64,000 bases of DNA from JAUVXJ01 sp034411995. Its GTDB lineage: Bacteria > Chloroflexota > Anaerolineae > UBA7937 > B3-Chlor. Positions 8,774 through 17,020 of this stretch are shown here, in pieces. Where the stretch lies: assembly GCA_034411995.1 (NCBI GenBank), contig DAOUME010000026.1:496001-560000 (forward strand), read 5' to 3'. The notes below the pieces were generated by a model, which was not told where the DNA came from, searched no databases, and saw only the letters and a program-made list of their open reading frames with translations. Both the position numbers and the translations under genes were made by a program. How positions within the stretch are numbered: position 1 is the first letter of the stretch; each line of letters starts with the position of its first letter.

Positions 8774-9541
8774 TCAGCTCGATGCGTCAAAGACCAGATA
8801 GTTGGCGTAGCGTCGTAGCGGCGTCTTCACCAGGAACGTCTCCACGGCCCGAACGGCCGGCAGCAGGAATCCCAGTCGACGATCCCCCAGGATGGGAATG
8901 CGAAACGGATATGGATAGAAGCTGAATTCCTCGATCTTCATCTCCTTGAACCCGGCCGCCATGGCCAGGTCCGCAAGCCAACGCCTGTTGCTTTCCAGAA
9001 GGCCCCGCTCGTGTCTCGCCATCCTGCCGAACAGACCCATGATGGGCGAGTGGCCGTTCACCTCCGCCCCCACAACGCGCCCCAGGCGGCTGACCTCTCT
9101 CAGATTCGTCAGCGCCTGCAACGGCTCAGCCGTATGGTGCAGGAAATCCTTGAAATGGACGACATCGACGGAACCTCGGGCCAGGCCCAGATGGTCGACG
9201 TCTCCCACGAGCACAGTAGCGTTGGTCACCTTCATCGCCTTCAAGAACGCCGTCGCAGTCCTGATAGCTGCACGAGAGAAATCGACCCCCACCACGCTCC
9301 GGAAATGCTTGCTCAGGACATACGTCGTCACGCCCTGGCCGCACCCTATGTCGAGGCAGCTCATCTGCCCCGGGTTCTCCAGGCCCTTCAAAGCCAGGGA
9401 CACGATGTGATGTTCGAAGTACTGGCGATAAGGGTGATGGACTTTATACAGCGCGAACTCGACATCGCTGTAAAGCTGATCGTAAGTGTCCCGCTGTAGC
9501 TGTTTGAACGCCTCACCCCTATGGCCAGTCATGGAGATCAT
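8774..9541 (-). CDS. Class I SAM-dependent methyltransferase
   Basis: 255 residues with a full Methyltransf_25/11 core: CLDIGCGQGVTTYVL for SAM binding, VVGVDFSRAAI, then VDVVHFKDFLHHTAEP. It is distinct from the zinc-knuckle methyltransferases of the cluster and has no metal-binding cysteines at its N-terminus. Two in-frame ATGs (9541 and 9532) are possible starts. It probably methylates a glycan or lipid intermediate; the substrate cannot be inferred. Confidence 0.83.
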   Translation of the reverse strand: MISMTGHRGEAFKQLQRDTYDQLYSDVEFALYKVHHPYRQYFEHHIVSLALKGLENPGQMSCLDIGCGQGVTTYVLSKHFRSVVGVDFSRAAIRTATAFLKAMKVTNATVLVGDVDHLGLARGSVDVVHFKDFLHHTAEPLQALTNLREVSRLGRVVGAEVNGHSPIMGLFGRMARHERGLLESNRRWLADLAMAAGFKEMKIEEFSFYPYPFRIPILGDRRLGFLLPAVRAVETFLVKTPLRRYANYLVFDASS

Positions 9542-9559
9542 ACACCCCGGATACCGCCG

Positions 9560-10693
9560 CTAGACGATCAAATCCCTAGCTTTGAGTTCACTGTCCACCT
9601 GGTGGAACCCGTCCGCCGCCTTCTGCTCCTTTACCCAGCCGATGAGATCGGAAATGCCATCCTCGAAGCGAACTCGCGGTGCAAAACCAAGCCTATCTCT
9701 GATCTTGCTGATGTCTGCGAAACAGTGGCGGATGTCTCCTCGCCGATATTGGCCGACGATCTCCGGTTTCATTCCTCCCTCTGCCAGATGATCGATCAGC
9801 GTCTGCGCGATAGCGAGGATGCTCAGGGATCTGCCGGTGCCCACGTTGAAGACCTCATAGTCGGCCTCCTGCCGCTCCATGGCCAGGAGGCTGGCCCGGA
9901 CGACGTCCGTGACGTGAACGAAATCCCGGCTCTGCAATCCATCCTCGTAGATCACCGGGGGCTGCCCATTCAGGAGTCGGGACGAGAAAATGGCTGCCAC
10001 GCCGGTGTAGGGATTGGATAGAGCCTGGCGAGGGCCATAGACGTTGAAGAAACGAAGCGCCACCGTGGGCAACGAATATGCGCGTCCGAAGCAGAGGAAC
10101 ATCTCTTCATGGTCCCTCTTGGTCACGGCATAGATCGAAGTGGGGAACAGGGGTTTGTCCTCGTCGGTCGGAAGTGGTCGCATCTCACCGCCGCACGAGG
10201 GGCACCGCATCTCCCACCCACGCTGTCGCAGTTGCCCGTCCTGCCTCAGCTGCGGGTAGGCCACGCCACAGGCGGCGCATTCGTATTTACCCTCGCCGTA
10301 GACGGACATGGAGGAAGCCACGATCAGCTTCCGGACGCCCAGGCGCTCGTTGGCCAGGATGTCCAGCAGCGTGGCTCCGCCCAGGGTATTTGCCTCCACA
10401 TAGCGGTGAATCTCGTACATGGACTGGCCGACACCCACAGCCGCGGCATAGTGAAAGACCACGTCGACCCCGTCGAGTGCATCCTTCAAGGCCGAGCGGT
10501 CACGGACATCCCCAACCACCAGTTCTGCCGCCGGGTTCAGATACTGCGGCGCGCCCCGTCCCTGCCCGTGGACTTGAGGCTCCAGGCTGTCGAAGACCCG
10601 CACGTCATAGCCCTTCTCCACCAGGGCGTCCGCCAGGTATGAACCTATGAAACCGGCCCCGCCTGTGATCAGGATCTTCCCCTTGTCACTCAT
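9560..10693 (-). CDS. NAD-dependent sugar epimerase, dTDP-L-rhamnose 4-epimerase-like, with zinc-knuckle insert
   Basis: Extended SDR enzyme of 377 residues. It has the nucleotide-binding TGGAGFIGSYLADAL motif at 10-24 and the catalytic Y188-x3-K192. Segments such as YGPRQALSNPYTGV and AAAVGVGQSMYEI match my memory of dTDP-L-rhamnose 4-epimerases, which make dTDP-6-deoxy-L-talose. A cysteine pair C139-x2-C142 and a second C164-x2-C167 form a zinc-ribbon-like insert just before the active-site helix. The start at 10693 has GGGAG upstream; the longer frame does not. It supplies a nucleotide sugar to the neighbouring glycosyltransferases. Confidence 0.8.
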   Translation of the reverse strand: MSDKGKILITGGAGFIGSYLADALVEKGYDVRVFDSLEPQVHGQGRGAPQYLNPAAELVVGDVRDRSALKDALDGVDVVFHYAAAVGVGQSMYEIHRYVEANTLGGATLLDILANERLGVRKLIVASSMSVYGEGKYECAACGVAYPQLRQDGQLRQRGWEMRCPSCGGEMRPLPTDEDKPLFPTSIYAVTKRDHEEMFLCFGRAYSLPTVALRFFNVYGPRQALSNPYTGVAAIFSSRLLNGQPPVIYEDGLQSRDFVHVTDVVRASLLAMERQEADYEVFNVGTGRSLSILAIAQTLIDHLAEGGMKPEIVGQYRRGDIRHCFADISKIRDRLGFAPRVRFEDGISDLIGWVKEQKAADGFHQVDSELKARDLIV

Positions 10694-10794
10694 CACCACT
10701 CCCGTCCGCAACGATCCTATGCGCTGTCACGGCAGGCGCCGAGCAGCCCGCCGACCATCGGACAATCTTATCATAGCGAATCCATCCTGGCAAC

Positions 10795-12006
10795 CTATTT
10801 TCCTGCCCTCAGGGCTCGCTCGTAGACCGCCAGCGTCTCCTCAGCGATAGCCTCCCAGGAGAAGAGCCTGGACAGCTCGGATGCACCACGAGCCAGCCGC
10901 TGCCGCAGCTCAACCGAGGCCATCACTTCACGAATCTTGCCGGCCAGGGGTTCGGGCTGGCCCGGCGGCGCCAGAGCCATGCTCTCTCCCTCGACGATCT
11001 GGCTGATCTCCACCCGGGGGTGGGTGCTCACGATGGGCATGCCATGCGCCAAGGCGGCCATCAGCGTCCCCCGGCGAAATGACGCCCCATCCCAGTAGGG
11101 CAAGACGCAGATGTCAGAAGCCCAGAAGCTAGCCGAGACCTCCGGTCCATCGACGTAGCCCGTCCAGGCCACCCTGTCCACCAGGTTCAGATCCCCGATC
11201 AAGGCTTCCATCTGCTCCAGGTAGGCCACGTTCGTGGGATCGCTCGAACCCACCTTGCCCCCGATCATCAGCAGCTTGACTCTCTCCCCTGCCGCCACGA
11301 GACGAGCCAGGGCTCTGATGAGAGTCTCGCCACCCTTGCTCTCGTTCAGGAACCCGAAGTAGCAGAGCAGAACCTCGTCACGTGCCACACCCCATCGCTC
11401 ACGCCATTTCCACCGATCGTAGCCCGGCGGCGCCCGGGGGTCGATGTTGCTCCCGATAGGTAACAGATGGAGGTTGCCCGCACCGTACCTCTCGGCCTCG
11501 ATCCGGTCCTCCTCATTGGTAACGATCGTGGCCTCGCTCCCCAGGATGAGCGCCCTGGTCACCCATCTCCGCACAGAACCGGCCTTGGGGAAGAGATAGG
11601 GAAGCTTGAGGTCGTGGAAGGTGACCACTACCTTCGGTCGATCCTTCGTCAAGCGCAGCCTCCAGGGGAGTAAGTTAGTCGCCGGATGCATCTGGTAGGC
11701 AGCGGTCTGGTACTGTATGCCCAAGACCTCAGGTCCCGTGCGCTCCAGCAATCGCGCGATGGGCGACCAAGAGGAGAAATCCCAGCGCTCGATCACGGGG
11801 TAGAGCGTCAAGCGCAGGCCGTCACGCTCCAAGACGGAACCCTCCGCAGGAGAACCGGCTGACTCCGTCGCTGGTGCGGCCTTCACTGAAGAGACCACGC
11901 TCACCTTGGCTCCCAGCCGGTTCATGGCCAGGCCTATCTCTCTCGTGAAGTCCCCCACCCCGCCCTGCATGGGAGGAAACTCTCCGGTGACCAGACAGAT
12001 CTTCAT
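10795..12006 (-). CDS. GT4 family glycosyltransferase (GT-B fold)
   Basis: 403 residues beginning MKICLVTGEFPPMQGGVGDF, the typical GT4 N-terminal loop. The C-terminal half has ICVLPYWDGASFRRGTLMAA and GMPIVSTHPRVEISQIVEG, forming the donor-sugar site. The gene starts one nucleotide after the stop of the GT2 gene at 12008, which indicates one transcript. About 100 nt separate its end from the epimerase. Expected role: cytosolic-face sugar addition to a lipid-linked glycan. Confidence 0.87.
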   Translation of the reverse strand: MKICLVTGEFPPMQGGVGDFTREIGLAMNRLGAKVSVVSSVKAAPATESAGSPAEGSVLERDGLRLTLYPVIERWDFSSWSPIARLLERTGPEVLGIQYQTAAYQMHPATNLLPWRLRLTKDRPKVVVTFHDLKLPYLFPKAGSVRRWVTRALILGSEATIVTNEEDRIEAERYGAGNLHLLPIGSNIDPRAPPGYDRWKWRERWGVARDEVLLCYFGFLNESKGGETLIRALARLVAAGERVKLLMIGGKVGSSDPTNVAYLEQMEALIGDLNLVDRVAWTGYVDGPEVSASFWASDICVLPYWDGASFRRGTLMAALAHGMPIVSTHPRVEISQIVEGESMALAPPGQPEPLAGKIREVMASVELRQRLARGASELSRLFSWEAIAEETLAVYERALRAGK

Positions 12007-12007
12007 C

Positions 12008-12949
12008 CTACTTCAGACCTGAGCGCAAGACCTGCCAGTAGGCCGCCGCTCGCTGCCGGCGCAAGGGTCGTTTGTGACCCGCCAGCCACTTCAAGCCTTC
12101 CACCATCGTCTGCCAAAAGTAGGTAAGAAGGAGATAGAAGCGCAAGGCCTCGGCAAGCCAGCCACCACGGTGCTTCTTGAAGAACAACACTTTGCTCCGC
12201 TGGAACTGGACATGCCGCACAGGGAGAACCTGCTCACTGCTCTTGCCCTCGTGATGGATCACCCGCGCCGCCGGGAGGTAGACCACTTTCCACCCTTGCC
12301 TTTTCGCCCGGTAGCACCAGTCCATCTCTTCCGAGTACATGAAGAACCTCTCATCGAGAGGTCCCACCTGGTCCAGCGCCTTCCTGCGCATCAAGAGGCA
12401 GGCTCCCACAAGCCAGTCAACCTCTTGTGTCTCGTCCTCAGGCCGATCCAGCACGTAATACCTGCTCAGGATCCTGCTGCGGGGAAAGGACTGCTGCAAG
12501 AATGTGCTTTCCAGGAAAGCGGTATCCAAGCCCGGGAACCGGCGCCGGGAACACTGTACGCGCCCATCCGCATAGATGAGCTGTGGCCCCAGCGCGCCCA
12601 CCGCTGGGTGCACGTCCATGTAGCCCACCATCTCGCCGAGCGCGTCGTCGAGCACCTCCGTATCGGGATTGAGCAACAACGCGTAGCGGCCATCACTGAT
12701 AGAGAGGCCCTGATTATTGGCCCGTGTGAATCCCAGGTTCTCTTCGTTGGCGATCAACTCGATCTGAGGGAATTCGCTCCGCAGCATCGGCACGCTGCCA
12801 TCGGTGGAGGCGTTATCCACCACGATGACTTGCACCGACAACCGCTTTGGTGTTTCCACCTTCGAGCTCTCCGCGACGGAATGGAGACACCGACGCAGGA
12901 GCTCCCTGACGTTCCAGTTGACGATGACGACGGACAGATCGTGGTTCAT
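12008..12949 (-). CDS. GT2 glycosyltransferase, WbbL/rhamnosyltransferase type
   Basis: 313 residues, GT-A fold. Motifs: VVIVNWNVRELLRRCL at the start, VDNASTDGS, ALLLNPDTEVLDD, and the acceptor-side DERFFMYSEEMDWCYRAK segment. These are typical of rhamnosyltransferases and related polysaccharide GT2 enzymes. The hydrophobic patch near the C-terminus may attach it to the membrane. No Shine-Dalgarno is visible before the ATG, and the 130 nt upstream hold no other gene. The specific sugar is not proven, although rhamnose-type donors are made by neighbouring genes. Confidence 0.85.
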   Translation of the reverse strand: MNHDLSVVIVNWNVRELLRRCLHSVAESSKVETPKRLSVQVIVVDNASTDGSVPMLRSEFPQIELIANEENLGFTRANNQGLSISDGRYALLLNPDTEVLDDALGEMVGYMDVHPAVGALGPQLIYADGRVQCSRRRFPGLDTAFLESTFLQQSFPRSRILSRYYVLDRPEDETQEVDWLVGACLLMRRKALDQVGPLDERFFMYSEEMDWCYRAKRQGWKVVYLPAARVIHHEGKSSEQVLPVRHVQFQRSKVLFFKKHRGGWLAEALRFYLLLTYFWQTMVEGLKWLAGHKRPLRRQRAAAYWQVLRSGLK

Positions 12950-13079
12950 TGGTCAGTGCCGGGGCCGTGCACACCCCCGATTCCTTCGGAGGCTCAAGAG
13001 GTTCTGCTTCACCGGCAGCGGAATTCACTCCAGCCGTGAGGGAGCCATGACACGCAGATGTGTTGGCGACACCTCGCCG

Positions 13080-14048
13080 CTACCGCCTGCGCTCCAGGAG
13101 GAAGTCAGCCAGGTCGAGCATCACCTGTCTGTATCGATTGGGAGAGAGGTCTCGGATCGCCTCCTTGGCTCCCATAGTGAAGCGCATCGCTTCCTGGCGG
13201 GCAGACTCGATGGCGGGTGAGTCCCTGACCATGTCCACCAGGGCTTGGATCTTCTCTTCTCGTCCCTCTTGCTCCTCGAACACCGCACGAAGCAGAGCGT
13301 TCTCGGGGTCGCCCTCGAGGTACAGAATCAGAGGCAGCGTCACCGTGCCCTGACGCAGGTCGCTGCCGATGGGCTTCCCCATCTCCTCCTTATCGCCGAC
13401 GAAGTCCAGGATATCGTCCACGATCTGGAAGGCCATGCCCAGGTTGCAGCCGTACTCCCGCATGGAATTGACGATAGCCCTCGGGGCTCCACTGAGCAGC
13501 GCACCAGACTCAGCCGAGGCGGCGAACAGGGACGCAGTCTTGCTATAGGTGCTGCGGTAGTACGCGTCTTTGGTGCGCCTCCAGCCGTCTTCGTCGAAGG
13601 CATGCCTGATCTCGCCTCTGCAGATAGTCATCAGGGTCTTCGAGAACACGTTGACCACGGGCACGCTCTCTGTGGCCGCGGCCAGGTCCGCTGCCCTCGC
13701 GAAGAGGTAATCTCCAACCAGGACCACGGCCCCCACACCGAGCTTTGCGTTGAGTGTGGGATTGCCTCGCCTGAGAGCCGAACCGTCCAGCAAATCATCG
13801 TGCACCAACGTCGCCGTATGGAGCATTTCCACGGCCGCGGCCAAGGGCAGCACCCTCGCCTCGTCGTGATCGTGGAACTTAGACGCCAGGATGACCACCG
13901 CCGGGCGGATCCGCTTACCGCCGCTGTCCAGCAAGTACCTCAGGATCTCCGCCAGCCGGGCATGCTCTGCATCCGCTGCCTGATGCAACTTCTCTTCGAC
14001 GACTGCCAAGTCGCTACGTATAGGGTCGAACAACGATAGAATCTTCAA
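13080..14048 (-). CDS. Polyprenyl diphosphate synthase (trans, long-chain)
   Basis: 322 residues of the trans-isoprenyl diphosphate synthase family. Visible motifs are GGKRIRP (43-49), the first aspartate-rich motif DDLLD (84-88), GDYLFARAADLAA, and the second DDILD (211-215). It condenses isopentenyl diphosphate onto an allylic diphosphate to give a long prenyl chain, most often for quinone side chains. The start appears to be TTG with AGGTGG upstream. Its place inside a glycan cluster may be incidental or may serve lipid-carrier supply. Confidence 0.9.
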   Translation of the reverse strand: MKILSLFDPIRSDLAVVEEKLHQAADAEHARLAEILRYLLDSGGKRIRPAVVILASKFHDHDEARVLPLAAAVEMLHTATLVHDDLLDGSALRRGNPTLNAKLGVGAVVLVGDYLFARAADLAAATESVPVVNVFSKTLMTICRGEIRHAFDEDGWRRTKDAYYRSTYSKTASLFAASAESGALLSGAPRAIVNSMREYGCNLGMAFQIVDDILDFVGDKEEMGKPIGSDLRQGTVTLPLILYLEGDPENALLRAVFEEQEGREEKIQALVDMVRDSPAIESARQEAMRFTMGAKEAIRDLSPNRYRQVMLDLADFLLERRR

Positions 14049-14126
14049 TACCCACCTGCCCGCCTGCGACCAGCCGTGCCCGCGGCGACGCCACTGACAC
14101 TTCGCCCAGACCTTCCACCACCTGGG

Positions 14127-14969
14127 TCAGATCGCAAGCTCAGCCGCATTCTGACCCGACCATTGATCTCCGAGCCTGAAGAACCGCCCGGCATTGTCGG
14201 TCGTGACCCTCGCCACCTCCTCCAGAGGGATGGCCTTGATCTCCGCTATCTTCGACGCCACGAGCCTCACGCGGGCAGGCTCGTTGCGCTGCCCTCTAAA
14301 AGGATGCGGAGACAGGAACGGGCAGTCGGTCTCCACCAGGAGCTTTTCCAACGGCAGGCGCCCCACGAGCCCTTGCAGCGGTCTGGCATTCTCGAAGGTA
14401 ACAGGCCCCGCCACTGAGATTAGGAAACCTAGCCCGAAAAGCTCATCAGCCATCGCCGCATCGCCCGAGTAGCAGTGTACGACCCCCAGCGGTGGACGTA
14501 GACTGCCGTTGGATCTGCTGACATTCCCAGACCACTCGCCGATCATCTTCATCATGTCTTCGTGGGCCTCACGGTCGTGAATCACGACCGGCTTGCCCTC
14601 CTCGGCGGCCAGCTCCAACTGCTCCCTGAACACCCATTGCTGCGCAGAGCGCGAGGATCGATCCCGAAAGTAGTCCAGGCCGATCTCGCCGATGGCCACC
14701 ACCTGGTCATCTTGGCTCAACTCCCGCAAGCTCTGGACCACGGAACCATCGGCCTGGCCCGCCTCGTGCGGGTGCACCCCTACACACGCCTTCAGGTCGG
14801 TGTGCCCGTGGGCCAGAGCCACGGCCTCCCGACTCGACTCTAGATCGAATCCCACCGTGACCACGCAGGCCACACCCTGATCGCGAGCTCTATCCAGGAC
14901 CGGCTCCAGATCCTCCTCGAACTGCGAGAAGTCCAGGTGGGCGTGGGTATCGACGAGTACGATGTCCAT
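14127..14969 (-). CDS. tatD: TatD-family metal-dependent hydrolase/DNase
   Basis: About 280 residues. The amidohydrolase-fold signature is clear: metal-binding DTHAHLD at residues 7-13, AIGEIGLDYFRD, VIHDREAH, and LVETDCPFLSPHPFRG near the C-terminus. TatD proteins are 3'-5' exonucleases or general metal-dependent hydrolases. The start is placed at the ATG whose product begins MDIVLVDTHAHLD; an upstream TTG would add eight residues. It sits between gmd and the prenyl synthase with short gaps, so it is likely co-transcribed without an obvious link to glycan synthesis. Confidence 0.92.
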   Translation of the reverse strand: MDIVLVDTHAHLDFSQFEEDLEPVLDRARDQGVACVVTVGFDLESSREAVALAHGHTDLKACVGVHPHEAGQADGSVVQSLRELSQDDQVVAIGEIGLDYFRDRSSRSAQQWVFREQLELAAEEGKPVVIHDREAHEDMMKMIGEWSGNVSRSNGSLRPPLGVVHCYSGDAAMADELFGLGFLISVAGPVTFENARPLQGLVGRLPLEKLLVETDCPFLSPHPFRGQRNEPARVRLVASKIAEIKAIPLEEVARVTTDNAGRFFRLGDQWSGQNAAELAI

Positions 14970-15003
14970 GTCCCCGGCGTCGCCTTCCCTCAAGATCTGG
15001 GCT

Positions 15004-15972
15004 CTACGACGAACCCTGGAGTAGAGCCACGTCGTGGTCCACCATCATCTCGATCAGTTCCTCGAACGTCACCGTGGGCTCCCAAGCCAACTTCTCCCTG
15101 GCCTTGGTGGCGTCTCCCACCAGTTGATCGACGTCGGCCGGTCTGATGAAACGCTCGTCGACCTGCACGTAGTCGCTGGGATCCAGACCCAGGTGCCCGA
15201 AAGCCACCCCCAGCAACTCGCGAACCGAGTGCGTCTTGCCGGTGGAGACCACGAAATCCTCAGGCTCGTCCTGCTGGAGCATCAGCCACATCGCTCTCAC
15301 GTAGTCGCCGGCGAAGCCCCAGTCCCGCTGCGCCTCCAGGTTCCCCATGGCCAACCGCTCATCCAGGCCGAGCTTGATGCGAGCCGCCCCGTGGGTGACT
15401 TTCCGGGTGACGAACTCCAACCCCCTCCGCGGCGATTCGTGATTGAACAGAATCCCCGAGCAGGCAAAGAGGCCGTAACTCTCACGGTAGTTCACGGTGA
15501 TCCAATGCCCATACACCTTGGCCACGCCATAGGGACTGCGCGGGTAGAATGGCGTGCGCTCGCTCTGCGGCACCTCCCGAACCTTGCCGAACATCTCGCT
15601 GCTGGAGGCCTGATAGAACCTGGCCTCGGGCACCACCATGCGCATGGCGTCCAGCATCCGTGTGACCCCCAGCGCGGTGAACTCACCGGTCAGCACCGGC
15701 TGCCTCCAAGACGTGGGTACGAACGATTGCGCAGCCAGATTGTAGATCTCGTCTGGCCGGTGTTCCTTCATGATATCCACGAGGGATACCTGGTCCAACA
15801 GGTCACCTTGCGCCAGCTCGATCCTGTCCTGGATGTGGCTAATGCGGTCGAAGTTGATGGTGCTGGTGCGCCGCACCATGCCGATGACCCGATACCCCTT
15901 CTCCAGCAACAAGTCCGCCAGGTATGAGCCGTCTTGACCCGTGACGCCGGTGATCAGGGCTGTCTTCATCAC
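15004..15972 (-). CDS. gmd: GDP-mannose 4,6-dehydratase
   Basis: 322 residues, extended SDR. The NADP-binding TGVTGQDGSYLADLLL motif opens the protein. The Gmd-specific segment ASSSEMFGKV, the catalytic SPYGVAKVYGHW (Tyr-x3-Lys) and ILFNHESPRRG follow. It converts GDP-D-mannose to GDP-4-dehydro-6-deoxy-D-mannose. The start ATG overlaps the stop of the upstream reductase gene by 4 nt (ATGA), so both products are made together and the intermediate can be passed on directly. Confidence 0.95.
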   Translation of the reverse strand: MMKTALITGVTGQDGSYLADLLLEKGYRVIGMVRRTSTINFDRISHIQDRIELAQGDLLDQVSLVDIMKEHRPDEIYNLAAQSFVPTSWRQPVLTGEFTALGVTRMLDAMRMVVPEARFYQASSSEMFGKVREVPQSERTPFYPRSPYGVAKVYGHWITVNYRESYGLFACSGILFNHESPRRGLEFVTRKVTHGAARIKLGLDERLAMGNLEAQRDWGFAGDYVRAMWLMLQQDEPEDFVVSTGKTHSVRELLGVAFGHLGLDPSDYVQVDERFIRPADVDQLVGDATKAREKLAWEPTVTFEELIEMMVDHDVALLQGSS

Positions 15973-16940
15973 TGCCCCCCGCTATCTCGCCTGACACTCT
16001 CACGCCAGTAGTTGAGGATGTCTTGCAGGCTGTCACGCAAGGACACTGTGGCGCGCCAGCCCGTTCGCTCGCGAAATTTGCTGCAGTCGCTGACTACGAT
16101 GGGAACATCACTGGGCCTCAGCCGGGCCGGGTCTTGCGCCACCTCAATCTCGGCCTCGGTCATCTCCAGCAATATGTCCAGAACCTCCTGGATCGAGTGA
16201 GCTCTCTCGGCGCCCAGGTTGTAGACTTCTCCTTCCTCCCCGCGTTCCAGCGCCAGGCCGTAGGCGCGGACCATGTCTCGCACGTCTGTGAAATCGCGTT
16301 GGGCTGTCAGATTGCCTACCCGCAGGCGCGGCTCCCGGCGACCTTGCTCGATCTCTGCAATCTGCTTCGCGAAATCCGACGTCACGAAGGAAGGGCTCTG
16401 GCGCACTCCGATGTGATTGAAAGGACGCACCCTGACGATGGGCAGACCATGGCTGGCATGGTACTGGTACCCGAGCATGTCCTGAGCGATCTTGCTGACG
16501 GCGTAGGGGCTGTACGGTCGGAGTGGGGTATGCTCGGTGACCGGCAGTTCGCTGGGACTGATCATGCCGTATTCGTCAGCCGAGCCGACGACGAGAACCC
16601 TGGGTCGGGCGCCCGACCCGACCAGGGCCTGGAGGATGTTCAACTGGGCACGGATGTTGTTGGCTATGGTGTCCCATGGATCGCTCCATGACAGTGGTAC
16701 GAAGGCCTGAGCCGCCAGATGGAATATGTAGTCGGGCTGGGCCTGGGACAGAACGTCAGCCGCAACGCTGACGTCCGACATGTCGCCTACGATGACGTCG
16801 ATGCGGTCTATGACGTGAGCGATGTTTCTGCTATCGCTGCTGATATCGGTCCCGCAGACCTCGCAGTCCGTGTGGGCCAGAAGGTATTCGGCAAGATGAC
16901 TGCCGGCGAAACCACACACTCCGGTGATCAGCGCCCTCAA
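15969..16940 (-). CDS. rmd: GDP-4-dehydro-6-deoxy-D-mannose reductase (GDP-D-rhamnose forming)
   Basis: 323 residues, extended SDR related to Gmd. It begins MRALITGVCGFAGSHLAEYL and has the catalytic SPYAVSKIAQDML (Tyr-x3-Lys) and VRPFNHIGVRQSPSFV, features of Rmd-type reductases. It reduces the Gmd product to GDP-D-rhamnose. The coupled gmd-rmd pair makes D-rhamnose the most likely outcome; GDP-6-deoxy-D-talose or fucose would need a different reductase (Fcl-type). It is the first gene of the glycan transcript and follows a perfect TATAAT box. Confidence 0.88.
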   Translation of the reverse strand: MRALITGVCGFAGSHLAEYLLAHTDCEVCGTDISSDSRNIAHVIDRIDVIVGDMSDVSVAADVLSQAQPDYIFHLAAQAFVPLSWSDPWDTIANNIRAQLNILQALVGSGARPRVLVVGSADEYGMISPSELPVTEHTPLRPYSPYAVSKIAQDMLGYQYHASHGLPIVRVRPFNHIGVRQSPSFVTSDFAKQIAEIEQGRREPRLRVGNLTAQRDFTDVRDMVRAYGLALERGEEGEVYNLGAERAHSIQEVLDILLEMTEAEIEVAQDPARLRPSDVPIVVSDCSKFRERTGWRATVSLRDSLQDILNYWRESVRRDSGGQ

Positions 16941-16978
16941 GTCCCTCTCCCACGTAGGTGTACCCAGCGTCCACGGAT

Positions 16979-16984
16979 ATTATA
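16979..16984 (-). promoter_or_regulatory. Candidate -10 box upstream of rmd-gmd
   Basis: A perfect TATAAT on the minus strand, 38 nt before the rmd start. The -35 region at 16-18 bp spacing is poor (TTTTCC-like). It is a plausible start point of the glycan-cluster transcript. Confidence 0.45.
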
Positions 16985-17020
16985 GCCCAACTCCAGCCTC
17001 AGGAAAAGCCTGGACGTCGG

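Noticed and set aside
10750..10800. Promoter-like TATGAT before the epimerase gene
   Set aside because: No acceptable -35 box at 16-18 bp; kept out as too weak.
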